Positions 17,989 to 26,665 of a stretch of 64,000 nt of DNA are shown here, piece by piece (position 1 is the stretch's first letter; every line of letters begins with the position of its first letter). The notes under the pieces are model-generated. The model was not told the origin of the DNA. It saw only the letters and a list, made by a program, of their open reading frames with translations, and did not search any database. The translations under genes were made by a program, and so were the position numbers. The DNA is from Acinetobacter sichuanensis (lineage in GTDB: Bacteria > Pseudomonadota > Gammaproteobacteria > Pseudomonadales > Moraxellaceae). The stretch is taken from the NCBI RefSeq assembly GCF_003024515.2, contig NZ_PYIX02000004.1, forward strand, positions 118,420-182,419. Direction: 5' to 3'.

Positions 17989-18639
17989 ATGCGTACCCGT
18001 GCCAAAATCTGCGGAATTACCCGCATTCAGGATATTCAGTCTGCTGTACAGGCAGGCGCAGATGCGATTGGCTTTGTATTTTTTGAACCCAGTCCTCGTT
18101 ATGTATCTGCTCTGCAAGCGCAGCCATTGGCACAGGCGATCCCACCTTATGTCAATATTGTCGGACTTTTTGTCAATGCAAGCGCAGAAGAAATTGCACA
18201 AGTACTGAAACAAGTACCACTTGATATCATTCAATTTCATGGTGATGAAACGCCTGAACAATGCCAGCAGATTGCTCAATTCAATCAACGCCGTTGGTAT
18301 AAAGCGATTCAAATCAAACCTGACATGGAAAATTCTGAGATTATTGCGACAATTTGGCAATATCAACAGGCAGGCGCAAGTGCTATGCTCCTCGATGCAT
18401 GGCACCCCGAATTAAAAGGGGGAACAGGACACAGTTTTGACTGGTCACAGTTCCCTAAACTCGATATCCCTTTGATTTTGGCAGGTGGCTTAAACCCTGA
18501 CAATGTTGAAGATGCAATACACACGACACAGGCGTATGCTGTAGATGTCAGTGGCGGCATCGAAGCCGCAAAAGGTATTAAAGACCAGCAACTCATTGAA
18601 AAATTTATGCAAGGAGTCCAACGTGGATCAGCAAAATGA
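17989..18639 (+). CDS. trpF: Phosphoribosylanthranilate isomerase TrpF
   Basis: 216-residue TIM-barrel isomerase converting phosphoribosylanthranilate to CdRP in tryptophan synthesis. Signatures: AKICGITR with the catalytic Cys, [41 protein letters not shown] and the phosphate-binding DVSGGIE with the catalytic Asp. It overlaps trpB by 17 bases, so the two are translationally coupled. In Acinetobacter trpFB is a known two-gene operon; trpA is not in this window. Confidence 0.97.
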   Translation: MRTRAKICGITRIQDIQSAVQAGADAIGFVFFEPSPRYVSALQAQPLAQAIPPYVNIVGLFVNASAEEIAQVLKQVPLDIIQFHGDETPEQCQQIAQFNQRRWYKAIQIKPDMENSEIIATIWQYQQAGASAMLLDAWHPELKGGTGHSFDWSQFPKLDIPLILAGGLNPDNVEDAIHTTQAYAVDVSGGIEAAKGIKDQQLIEKFMQGVQRGSAK

Positions 18640-19867
18640 TAAGCAAAATAGCCAGGTGATCGACTATACCCAGTTCCCTGATGAACGTGGGCATTTCGGT
18701 ATTCATGGCGGACGTTTTGTGTCAGAAACGCTGATGGCAGCATTAGAAGATTTAGAAAAACTTTATTTTCGTATGAAAGATGATGCCCAGTTTTTGGCAG
18801 AGTTTGATCGTGACTTGGCTTACTATGTCGGTCGCCCAAGCCCTTTATATTATGCTGAACGATGGTCAAAAGAGTTGGGTGGTGCACAAATTTATTTAAA
18901 GCGTGAAGACTTAAACCATACGGGTTCTCACAAAGTAAATAACACCATTGGTCAGGCACTGCTTGCTAAACTTTCTGGTAAAAAACGTATTATTGCTGAA
19001 ACAGGTGCAGGTCAGCATGGTGTTGCAACTGCAACCATCGCAGCACGTTTGGGACTTGAATGTGTCGTGTTTATGGGTGCAGAAGATGTAAAACGTCAAG
19101 CGATGAATGTCTATCGTATGCGTTTACTCGGTGCAACCGTTGTTCCTGTAGAAAGTGGTTCAAAAACATTAAAAGATGCCATGAACGAAGCAATGCGTGA
19201 CTGGGTGACCAATGTTGATTCAACTTATTATGTGATTGGCACAGTGGCAGGTCCACATCCATATCCACAATTGGTACGTGATTTCCAGTCAATTATTGGT
19301 CGTGAAGCCCGTAAGCAAATCCAAGAACAAGCAGGGCGTTTACCTGATGCACTTGTGGCTTGTGTGGGTGGTGGTTCAAATGCGATGGGCTTGTTCTATC
19401 CATTCTTAAACGATCAAGATGTGAAAATGTACGGTGTTGAAGCCGCAGGTTACGGCATTGAAACAGGCAAGCATTCTGCACCATTAAATGCAGGTCATGT
19501 GGGTGTGTTACATGGTAACCGTACTTACCTCATGTCAGATGAGCAAGGTCAAATCATTGAAACACATTCAATCTCTGCGGGTCTGGACTATCCGGGTGTA
19601 GGTCCTGAACATAGTTTCCTCAAAGATATGCACCGTGTGGAATATGTGCCAATCAATGACACTGAAGCACTTCAAGGCTTCCGTGATTTAACCCATATTG
19701 AAGGGATCATTCCGGCGCTTGAAAGTTCACATGCGATGGCTTATGTCACTAAACTTGCACCGACCATGGACAAAGATCAAATCATCATTGCGACTGTTTC
19801 TGGTCGTGGTGATAAAGATTTGATGACTGTTGCGCGTATTGATGGCGTGGAAATGGTTGAGATGTAA
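18623..19867 (+). CDS. trpB: Tryptophan synthase beta chain TrpB
   Basis: 414-residue PLP enzyme that joins indole and serine. The PLP Lys is Lys104 in [10 protein letters not shown]; the phosphate-binding loop is [10 protein letters not shown] and the catalytic Glu region is [12 protein letters not shown] at 18623 is chosen as start because AAGGAGT lies just before it and the resulting N-terminus leads directly into the conserved [16 protein letters not shown]; an ATG 78 bases upstream inside trpF would add 26 unrelated residues. The gene ends in two GC-rich repeat/terminator elements. No trpA follows. Confidence 0.96.
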   Translation: MDQQNDKQNSQVIDYTQFPDERGHFGIHGGRFVSETLMAALEDLEKLYFRMKDDAQFLAEFDRDLAYYVGRPSPLYYAERWSKELGGAQIYLKREDLNHTGSHKVNNTIGQALLAKLSGKKRIIAETGAGQHGVATATIAARLGLECVVFMGAEDVKRQAMNVYRMRLLGATVVPVESGSKTLKDAMNEAMRDWVTNVDSTYYVIGTVAGPHPYPQLVRDFQSIIGREARKQIQEQAGRLPDALVACVGGGSNAMGLFYPFLNDQDVKMYGVEAAGYGIETGKHSAPLNAGHVGVLHGNRTYLMSDEQGQIIETHSISAGLDYPGVGPEHSFLKDMHRVEYVPINDTEALQGFRDLTHIEGIIPALESSHAMAYVTKLAPTMDKDQIIIATVSGRGDKDLMTVARIDGVEMVEM

Positions 19868-19919
19868 AACTCCTTCTAAGCCCTCTCCTTAGGGAGAGGG
19901 TTGGGAGAGGGGGAGTTTT
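19866..19919. repeat. Intergenic GC-rich repeat element, copy B, at the end of trpB
   Basis: Nested hairpin: outer AAAACTCC/GGAGTTTT and inner CCCTCTCC-TTA-GGGAGAGGG, sharing its core with the element at 14211..14252. It overlaps the trpB stop codon region and probably terminates trpFB. Confidence 0.7.
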
Positions 19920-19936
19920 AAAGTTTCTCATTTTAA

Positions 19937-19988
19937 TCCCCCCTTGCGGAGCATGCTCCTCACCTTTTTCAAAGGGGGACTTTTTTTT
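19937..19988 (+). terminator. Second GC-rich hairpin and terminator after trpB
   Basis: CCCCCCTT ... AAAGGGGG outer stem with an inner perfect GGAGCATGCTCC palindrome, then TTTTTTTT. It looks like another dispersed repeat type used as a terminator. Confidence 0.75.
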
Positions 19989-20013
19989 GCAGAAGCTTTC
20001 ATAGAGATTGAAA

Positions 20014-20535
20014 ATGTCAAATTTATTTATCGTCATGCTCGGTGGTCGTCATGCACGTGCCAATACCGAAGTGCATGATGTAGTACTTGCGGTAGGTCAT
20101 ACGTTGGAAGAAGTATATCCACAACTAAAAAGTGCATGGTTTGGTGAGCAAAAAGGCTTACATATCGACGCTTGGATGAAAGTTTCAGGTCTTGAGTTTG
20201 AAAATAAAAAATATCAAATTCAGTGGAGTAATGCGCAGCCCAATGCATCTGAGCAAAAGCTATGGCTGATCAATCTTGGTGGTTACGATGCACATGAATT
20301 TGGTGAGTTGCATCGTTATGTTTTGGTGATTGCTCAAGATTCCGCAACTGCAAAAGAAAAAGGTAAACAGTATTTTGCAAGCCATTGGCAAAAACAACAT
20401 ACAGACCGTGTGTTGGATGTTGATGATTGTATTGCGATTGATCATGTGCATGGGCGTTATGTGCAATTGCGTGAAGTGGATATAAATACAGTCCTTCAAG
20501 ACACGGTTTGGGAAAATACGTATATTACGATTTAG
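20014..20535 (+). CDS. DUF1543-domain protein
   Basis: 173-residue protein of the DUF1543 type, with the motifs LFIVMLGGRHARANTEVHDV, VVLAVGHTLEEVYPQLKSAWFG and GLHIDAWMKVSG near the N-terminus, and a second half LINLGGYDAHEFGELHRYVLV. The two halves look like diverged repeats of one fold. Function unknown. The ATG at 20014 is chosen over a TTG six bases earlier because the family begins with MSNLFIVMLGG. It is separated from trpB by the GC-rich terminator elements. Confidence 0.83.
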   Translation: MSNLFIVMLGGRHARANTEVHDVVLAVGHTLEEVYPQLKSAWFGEQKGLHIDAWMKVSGLEFENKKYQIQWSNAQPNASEQKLWLINLGGYDAHEFGELHRYVLVIAQDSATAKEKGKQYFASHWQKQHTDRVLDVDDCIAIDHVHGRYVQLREVDINTVLQDTVWENTYITI

Positions 20536-20735
20536 CTTTGTTCATCATGTCACATTTTTGATATTCAGCCTCAAAGCAACCTTAAAATATTAACACCCAC
20601 TTAAGTTTAAACATTCCACACGAATCCTTGCAAAGTCAACGAATAAAGACTGAATTTACACAACAAATTCTCCGCAATGTTTACAGCATTTATGAATACA
20701 CTGAAGACTCAAACAAAATGCTTTGGAGTAAAAAC

Positions 20736-20945
20736 ATGAGTGGCTTATTCGATGAATTAGGTGAAATTGCAGGTGCTATTGTTGCTGAACAAGCTGTCGA
20801 TAAACTGGATCCAAATGCAGGTTTTTTAGAAAAGGCGGCAGGAGCATTTGCAGGTTATGAAGCTGCAAAAGTGGCAGAACAGAAATTAGAAAGTCATTCA
20901 GATGATGGCGCTCAAGAACAAGCACAAGATGATCAAAGCGAATAA
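20736..20945 (+). CDS. Small acidic protein of unknown function
   Basis: 69-residue acidic protein beginning MSGLFDELGEIAGAIVAEQA, with a Gly/Ala-rich central segment (FLEKAAGAFAGYEAAKVAEQK) and a polar Asp/Gln/Glu-rich tail. The ATG at 20736 has GGAG seven bases upstream; a TTG start 108 bases earlier would add a segment with no protein-like character. No family recognised. A terminator follows. Confidence 0.7.
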   Translation: MSGLFDELGEIAGAIVAEQAVDKLDPNAGFLEKAAGAFAGYEAAKVAEQKLESHSDDGAQEQAQDDQSE

Positions 20946-20999
20946 TGTGATCTTGAATTTGATCTCAAGTAAATTTTATCAAAAGTAAGTCACCGAAAC

Positions 21000-21032
21000 A
21001 AAAAGGAACATTTTGATGATGTTTCTTTTTTG
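21000..21032 (+). terminator. Rho-independent terminator
   Basis: AAAAAGGAACA-N9-TGTTTCTTTTTT stem with one G-T pair, ending in a T run, 55 bases after the small acidic protein gene. Confidence 0.75.
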
Positions 21033-21235
21033 TTATCACAAATATAGATAAGCAATGAAGAAAAATATCAATACTGTAAATAAATTAGTGAAATGTTTTC
21101 AAAGCATTGCTGCTTATGTCTTTGCAATATGCTTATCAATAAAACCGCTATGAAATATGTAAAAAAAGCATTTCGCTGATAGATCAAATCTCGCTATATT
21201 GTGCATCGTTATAATGAAACTACTAGCTGTACGCC

Positions 21236-22879
21236 ATGTATTTATATACTGATTTCGATCAACAATTGATCAATGAACGTGTTGCACAATTCCGTGATCA
21301 AACGGAACGTTATTTAGCGGGTAAACTCACTGAAGATGAGTATCGTCCATTACGTCTACAAAATGGTTTATACGTACAACGCTATGCGCCGATGTTACGT
21401 ATCGCTGTGCCATACGGTTTGATGAACTCCAACCAATTACGCAAAGTTGCTGAATTGGCTCAGGAATTTGACCGTGGTTATGCACACGTTTCAACTCGTC
21501 AGAATATTCAGTTTAACTGGCCTGCATTGGAAAATGTACCTGATATGCTTGCTGAACTTGCGACAGTTCAAATGCATGCGATTCAGACTTCAGGGAACTG
21601 TATCCGTAACACCACCACTGACCAATATGCAGGTGTGGTTGCAGGTGAAGTTGCAGATCCACGTCCAACGTGTGAATTGATCCGTCAATGGTCAACATTC
21701 CATCCTGAGTTTGCATTCTTGCCACGTAAGTTCAAAATTGCGGTATCGGCTTTGGCTGAGATTGACCGTGCAGCAGTATCTTTCCATGATATTGGCGTGT
21801 ACTTAACGCGCAACGAAGCTGGCGAATTAGGCTACAAAATTAAAGTAGGCGGTGGTTTAGGACGTACGCCAATCATCGGTTCAATGATCCGTGAATGGTT
21901 GCCACGTGAAGATTTAATCGCTTATCTGGAAGCGGTACTTCGTGTATATAACTTACATGGTCGCCGTGACAATAAATATAAAGCACGTATTAAGATTTTG
22001 GTTAAAGCATTAACACCTGCGGTATTTGCTGAAAAAGTCGAAGCAGAATTTGCTGAAACCATTAAAACCTTGAAAATTGATGCTGAAACTTTGAAGAAAA
22101 TGGATGAAGAATTCACACCATTTAACTATCAAAACTATGTAGATGAAGATTTCACAGCACAATTTGCAGAACATCCAAAATTCAAACAATGGTTCAATAT
22201 CAACACCAATGCCCATAAAGTGACAGGTTATCGTATCGTGACGATTTCACTGAAACGTGCTGGCGTTGCACCGGGTGATATGACTACTGAAGAAATGAAT
22301 TTGATTGCTGATCTTGCAGACAAATATACTTTTGGTGAATTGCGTACCACACACGAACAAAACATTTCATTGGTCGACGTACCACAAAAAGATTTGTTTG
22401 AATTGTGGCAAGTACTTGAAAATAATAACCTTGCTCGTGCACATATTGGCTTCATTACCGATATTATCTGCTGTCCGGGTGGTGATTTCTGTTCATTGGC
22501 AAATGCAAAATCGATTCCAATTTCAGAAGCGATTTCACGTCGTTTTGATGACTTAGATACGGTATACAATTTGGGTCATATTGACTTAAATATCTCAGGT
22601 TGTATGAATGCCTGTGGTCATCACCATGTCGGTAATATCGGGATTTTGGGTGTAGACAAAAAAGGTGCTGAATTTTACCAAATTACACTTGGCGGAAATG
22701 CAGATCATGATGCTTCAATTGGTGACATCTTAGGACCATCATTTGCAGCTGAAGTGGTGCCTGATATTGTTGATGAAATTTTAAATACTTATCTTGACTT
22801 GCGTAACGAAGGTGAAGAGTTTATCGAAACTTATCGCCGTGTTGGCATTCAACCATTTAAGGAGCGCGCATATGCTTAA
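21236..22879 (+). CDS. cysI: Assimilatory sulfite/nitrite reductase hemoprotein (CysI type)
   Basis: 547-residue siroheme-[4Fe-4S] reductase. The cluster ligands are in CCPGGDFC (Cx5C) and SGCMNACGHH (Cx3C); the siroheme-binding region is near STRQNIQFNW and RNTTTDQ. It reduces sulfite to sulfide for cysteine synthesis; this compact form followed by a DUF934 gene is the arrangement of Pseudomonas and Acinetobacter CysI. A TATAAT box at 21210..21215 lies 20 bases upstream with no good -35, as expected for an activator-dependent promoter (CysB is the usual activator; no site identified). No clear ribosome site precedes the ATG. It overlaps the next gene by eight bases. Confidence 0.92.
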   Translation: MYLYTDFDQQLINERVAQFRDQTERYLAGKLTEDEYRPLRLQNGLYVQRYAPMLRIAVPYGLMNSNQLRKVAELAQEFDRGYAHVSTRQNIQFNWPALENVPDMLAELATVQMHAIQTSGNCIRNTTTDQYAGVVAGEVADPRPTCELIRQWSTFHPEFAFLPRKFKIAVSALAEIDRAAVSFHDIGVYLTRNEAGELGYKIKVGGGLGRTPIIGSMIREWLPREDLIAYLEAVLRVYNLHGRRDNKYKARIKILVKALTPAVFAEKVEAEFAETIKTLKIDAETLKKMDEEFTPFNYQNYVDEDFTAQFAEHPKFKQWFNINTNAHKVTGYRIVTISLKRAGVAPGDMTTEEMNLIADLADKYTFGELRTTHEQNISLVDVPQKDLFELWQVLENNNLARAHIGFITDIICCPGGDFCSLANAKSIPISEAISRRFDDLDTVYNLGHIDLNISGCMNACGHHHVGNIGILGVDKKGAEFYQITLGGNADHDASIGDILGPSFAAEVVPDIVDEILNTYLDLRNEGEEFIETYRRVGIQPFKERAYA

Positions 22880-23357
22880 TACAGCACTTCAAGTCCTCTC
22901 TAAAGATGGCACGATTGCAGACAACACTTACCAAGTGATTGGTGAAGAGGGTGTATTACCACAGGGTGATGTACTTTTAACTGTAGAACAGTTAGATCAG
23001 ATTGCCAATGTAACAGGTAAAAAAGCCTTGTTCATTACGGTGGATGCGTCGCCTGAAGTGAATCAATTTCCACTTGAGCAACTTGATGCAATTTTTATCG
23101 AATTTGCGGGCTTTAATGATGGACGTGGCTATTCATTTGCTGCGTTGTTACGTCGTCAGGGCTATCAGGGTGAATTGCGTGCGACAGGTGATATTTTCAA
23201 AGATGTTTTAAACTATTTAAAACGTTCAGGTTTTGACACTTTCGTGATTAAGGAAGGCAAAGATATTGCTGAAGCGGCTGCGGGTTTAAATGACTTTAAA
23301 AATCCGTACCAGGCCTCTACAGCAGTGGCTCAGGCCAGTTATCAAACGGGCGCTTGA
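22872..23357 (+). CDS. DUF934 protein, sulfite reductase partner
   Basis: 161-residue DUF934 protein, almost always found directly behind this type of sulfite reductase. The ATG at 22872 lies inside the end of cysI (eight-base overlap) with AAGGAG upstream, showing translational coupling. Conserved-looking segments: FAGFNDGRGYSFAALLRRQG and LRATGDIFKDVLNYLKRSGF. It is thought to help electron delivery or maturation of the reductase, but its biochemistry is not established to my knowledge. A strong terminator follows. Confidence 0.93.
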   Translation: MLNTALQVLSKDGTIADNTYQVIGEEGVLPQGDVLLTVEQLDQIANVTGKKALFITVDASPEVNQFPLEQLDAIFIEFAGFNDGRGYSFAALLRRQGYQGELRATGDIFKDVLNYLKRSGFDTFVIKEGKDIAEAAAGLNDFKNPYQASTAVAQASYQTGA

Positions 23358-23393
23358 TTTGTTTTGAAAGATTTAAACTACTGATTTGAAAAT

Positions 23394-23421
23394 AAAAACC
23401 GAACAATAGTTCGGTTTTTTT
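23394..23421 (+). terminator. Rho-independent terminator of the cysI operon
   Basis: AAAACCGAAC-AATA-GTTCGGTTTTTTT, a 10-bp stem with a T run. Confidence 0.9.
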
Positions 23422-23479
23422 ATGCTAATATTATAATTTAATGGTGGCAAATTAATAATATTTTAATGGAATTTGAATT

Positions 23480-24706
23480 ATGAATGAGGTAAGTGCTAAT
23501 CAATTGATTATTGAAACTATAGGGGAAGAGCTTGGACACCTCTCTATTGATCAATTGGTAGTGCTCATTAATAGGTATAAGAACGGAGCTTTAGTAGAAA
23601 CATTATTAGAAGAATTTGATCTTAATATTAAATCTACAATGCTTGTTAGATCATTTCCCTTAGTTCGAGTAGATAAATGTCCTAATTGTCCAGCTGACTT
23701 AGGTTGTCCTATTGCTAGTAAATCATCAAAAGTTTTTTTATCTTCTCATAAAGAAGAATGTTGGAATTGTGGGCATAAGCCTTATGTACTGAATTGTCAG
23801 TGTTCAGTATGTATTTCATTGAAAAAACAGCAAGAAATAGAAGCTGAAATTAAGGTTCAAGATAAGTTAAAAATTAAAAAAGAAACTATTAAAAATGAAT
23901 ATGGTTCGGAAAATTATAAAAAAGTTAAAGAAAGCAGTTTAGGATTAAAAGAGAAAATTTTTCTTAGTATTGTAGTGCGAAACTGTTTATCAGAAGATGG
24001 AAAATATATTAAGCCAATTAAATATAGTTTGGAGCCTTTGACTCCAAGTCAAGAATTGACAACAATGCTTATCAGACATTTAACGTCAAGAAAAATTCTT
24101 ATCCCATCGATAGATTCTGATGTGGATTCTTTTGTATTTGATGAGGATTATAATACAAGTAGCTACTATACATATGAGGTCAAGTATTTATTAAATATTG
24201 AAACTGAGGATAAGTATAGTTTTTTAATTGAAAGACTACTTTATCCTGATATCGATATTGATGTTTTTTATGAAGATTTTTTAATGGTTTGGAATGAGGT
24301 AGCATTGCACGAATGCCTCAGTTATTTATTATTTCAAATGAATGATGTTGGCTATAATTTTTCTATCGGTGAGACAACAAAAACAACATTTGAAAAATTA
24401 TTAGAAATTTTTTCAGTGGGACAAATTTACAATTTAATTTTTAGGGCTGTTTCAAATAGTACTAGAGCTTATCAGTCTAGAAATTATACAAAAACGCATG
24501 CGATGAATATGGTTATAGCTTCTTGTCGTAATCAAGGTGAAAAAGCTATAGCCGAAAAGTGGGACTTAAAACCTTATAGTAGAATTAAACAATTACCTGA
24601 GAGTGAATTATCGCGATTGTTATTTACAACCATACTTAAAGTGCCTTATGCAGGTTTTAGCGTAGCACCTACATTAACTAATTTATCAATGTTATTAGAG
24701 CAATAA
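23480..24706 (+). CDS. Unknown protein with HTH-like and zinc-ribbon segments
   Basis: 408-residue protein I do not recognise. Residues ~22-60 (LSIDQLVVLINRYKNGALVE then LLEEFDL) look like a resolvase-type helix-turn-helix. Residues 67-111 hold eight Cys: CPNC (67, 70), Cys76, CWNC (94, 97) and CQCSVC (106, 108, 111), a probable zinc-binding unit. A Lys/Glu-rich helix follows (~115-160). The C-terminal half is helical, with basic polar stretches such as SNSTRAYQSRNYTKTHAMNM. No catalytic motif seen. The gene is noticeably more AT-rich than its neighbours, is bounded upstream by a terminator, and ends three bases before the SMR transporter gene, so the two are probably co-translated. Likely accessory DNA. 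Confidence 0.75.
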   Translation: MNEVSANQLIIETIGEELGHLSIDQLVVLINRYKNGALVETLLEEFDLNIKSTMLVRSFPLVRVDKCPNCPADLGCPIASKSSKVFLSSHKEECWNCGHKPYVLNCQCSVCISLKKQQEIEAEIKVQDKLKIKKETIKNEYGSENYKKVKESSLGLKEKIFLSIVVRNCLSEDGKYIKPIKYSLEPLTPSQELTTMLIRHLTSRKILIPSIDSDVDSFVFDEDYNTSSYYTYEVKYLLNIETEDKYSFLIERLLYPDIDIDVFYEDFLMVWNEVALHECLSYLLFQMNDVGYNFSIGETTKTTFEKLLEIFSVGQIYNLIFRAVSNSTRAYQSRNYTKTHAMNMVIASCRNQGEKAIAEKWDLKPYSRIKQLPESELSRLLFTTILKVPYAGFSVAPTLTNLSMLLEQ

Positions 24707-24709
24707 GAT

Positions 24710-25063
24710 GTGATTGATTTACTCGCAAAAATAAACCCAGGGGTAATTTGGTTACTCATTGCCATTGCAACAGACGTTTTATCGACTTTTTATTCGGCAA
24801 AGGGCAATGGTTTAGTCAATAAGCTTGACCAAGGTATTGCTTTGATTTTGTATATTATTTCTTTTGCATGTGCTGCTTATGCATTGAAATTTATGCAAGC
24901 AGGCATTCTATATGTGTTGTGGTCAGGGATTGGTGTGATTGCGACAGCACTTTTGGCAAAAGCTTTTTTAGGACAAAATATTGATTTGGCGGGTTGGCTG
25001 GGCATTGCTTTTATTACGATTGGCTTAACGATTATTGCTCAGTTTTCAAATATTAATGTGTGA
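24710..25063 (+). CDS. SMR-family small multidrug-type transporter with Asp in TM1
   Basis: 117-residue four-helix membrane protein of the small multidrug resistance family: TM1 GVIWLLIAIATDVLSTFYSA, TM2 IALILYIISFACAAYALKFM, TM3 ILYVLWSGIGVIATALLAKA and TM4 LAGWLGIAFITIGLTIIAQF. The LYVLWSGIG motif matches the YAxWSGxG substrate helix of EmrE/AbeS. The essential Glu of TM1 (Glu14 in EmrE) is Asp22 here (AIATDVLST). In EmrE an Asp at this site weakens but does not abolish proton coupling, so function may differ. It starts with GTG three bases after the zinc-ribbon gene and has a weak ribosome site, which fits coupled translation. Confidence 0.85.
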   Translation: MIDLLAKINPGVIWLLIAIATDVLSTFYSAKGNGLVNKLDQGIALILYIISFACAAYALKFMQAGILYVLWSGIGVIATALLAKAFLGQNIDLAGWLGIAFITIGLTIIAQFSNINV

Positions 25064-25121
25064 TATCGCTTTTCATTTATAACTATGCTAAGAATAGAAA
25101 AAGCCGATATAAAATTAGAAT

Positions 25122-26570
25122 ATGTTAAAATTTTTAAAAAACCTTTTACAGATAAATAAAGCAGATCCTATCGTCATACCTCAGACTAGCGTAAAAAATG
25201 ATGCCAAATCTGAGATAAAACATGAGCTTGAGGAAGAAATGTCAGAGAATCATGAAGATAATTATTTATATGGTTTTGCTCAGAATAAACTTTCAGATTT
25301 TGAAATTAAGCTATATAAGCTAAGATCTTATGATGGTTTTACCAGACAAAGAATGCTTGAGCATCTAAAGCATTGTTTTGATGCGGAACTTTTTCCACAT
25401 TTGCTTGAACGTTTAAGTGATTATGTTGAAATTAATCGACAATTAGCTGCTCAACATGTGTTGAAATGGAGGGAGCATGCAGAGTTTTCTCAATTATGTA
25501 TACACCATTTTCTCCTCATTGCGACTTTACAAAATCGGGATCGTACAGAGCCAGAAGCATTTAAGCTTTTATTATCAGAAGTTTCTAAGCAAACACATTT
25601 TTTTTCAGAGATATTTAGCAAACAACAAGGCGTGTTGCCACGAACTTTATTAAAATTTATTTTACAATATCAATGGGTTGATAAGGAAAAGCTATTTGAG
25701 TTATGTCGTTTGGCAAAAGATCAACAGGTACGTAAATACTGGCTTGATGAGATTATTCAGAATCAAACAGAGGCTGAGCTTTTACAAGAACTAAAACAGA
25801 GTAAATTGAAAGATGTGCAATATCAATTATTTGATCATTTATATTAAAATAATGCTTTAGCTTTAGAGGATCTAATCCTATTTTGGAAGAGTAAATTTCC
25901 TAGCATGATGGATTATGCGTATTTTGCACTTCGACAAAAAGCTTTTAATTTTGATCAATATTTTATTGAAAATCCTATTAAAAGCTTAACTCGTTCTGAT
26001 GCAATTATTCAGGCAAAACAATGGATATTACTCAAAGGAGATGATCAGACTTTCTTTGAAATTTTGAAGAAAATAGATTCAAAAGATATTATAAACGCTT
26101 ATATTTTTAAAGCGCTGAAACAACAATATTTGAATATTGAACAGTGTTTAAAATATTATCAAAACACACAACAAAAGATTGAGTTTTGGTACTTGATAAA
26201 ACTCAAAAAATCACACAACAGCAAATGACTATTGATGAAATTCAGAAACTTATATATTTAATTGAGTCTGAAATTTTGTTTACACAAAGATTAAGTCTTA
26301 TTGAACATCATGGTATTTGGGATCAATTGTATTGGCTTGTATTACAAAAACAACATATAAAAAATTCACAGGATCAGGCGTTTTTTTGATCAGTTTATTG
26401 AGTGCCATTTACGTGATTTGCATTATGCAATTTATGGTGCGTAATGGACAGCTTCACAAAGACAGGAAATGGCATTGCTTTTGCCAACTTTTGTGCAGTC
26501 TTATCCTCAAATTTTTGCTAAACCTGAAGTGGAAAAAATTTTAAAACCTTATCTATGTAATGAAATTTAA
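25122..26570 (+). pseudogene. Degraded gene for a helical-repeat protein (four lesions)
   Basis: A single ancestral reading frame of about 480 codons can be followed through four defects: an in-frame TAA at 25845..25847; a one-base frameshift near 26185..26215, where FEFWYL passes to LDKTQKITQQQ in another frame; a seven-T tract at 26381..26387 with one T too many, after which DQFIECHLRDLHYAIYGA continues; and a second TAA at 26442..26444, followed by WTASQRQEMALLLPTF to the natural end EVEKILKPYLCNEI. Protein-like composition persists through all five pieces, so it is a real gene in decay and not noise. The product was helical and Leu/Gln/Glu-rich with HEAT-like character. Function unknown. 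Confidence 0.85.
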
Positions 26571-26607
26571 AAATATTCAAATAAGATTTCACAAAAAGAA
26601 AGCAAGA

Positions 26608-26638
26608 TAAAAAATCCCTGATGAACAGGGATTTTTTA
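26608..26638. terminator. Bidirectional terminator
   Basis: AAAAATCCCTG-ATGAA-CAGGGATTTTTT between the convergent pseudogene and thiolase gene; A and T runs on both sides allow termination in both directions. Confidence 0.88.
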
Positions 26639-26665
26639 TTAAAAGCAGACTGATTTATTCAGAAA

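Noticed and set aside
18545..18622. An upstream ATG start for trpB inside trpF
   Set aside because: The added 26 residues have no counterpart in TrpB, while the GTG at 18623 has AAGGAGT just before it.
17989..19988. A missing or hidden trpA after trpB
   Set aside because: The sequence after trpB is terminator and repeat DNA, then a DUF1543 gene; a separate trpFB unit is the known Acinetobacter arrangement.
23480..25063. The AT-rich patch as an insertion sequence or transposon
   Set aside because: No transposase motif, terminal inverted repeats or target duplications were found; the HTH alone is not enough.
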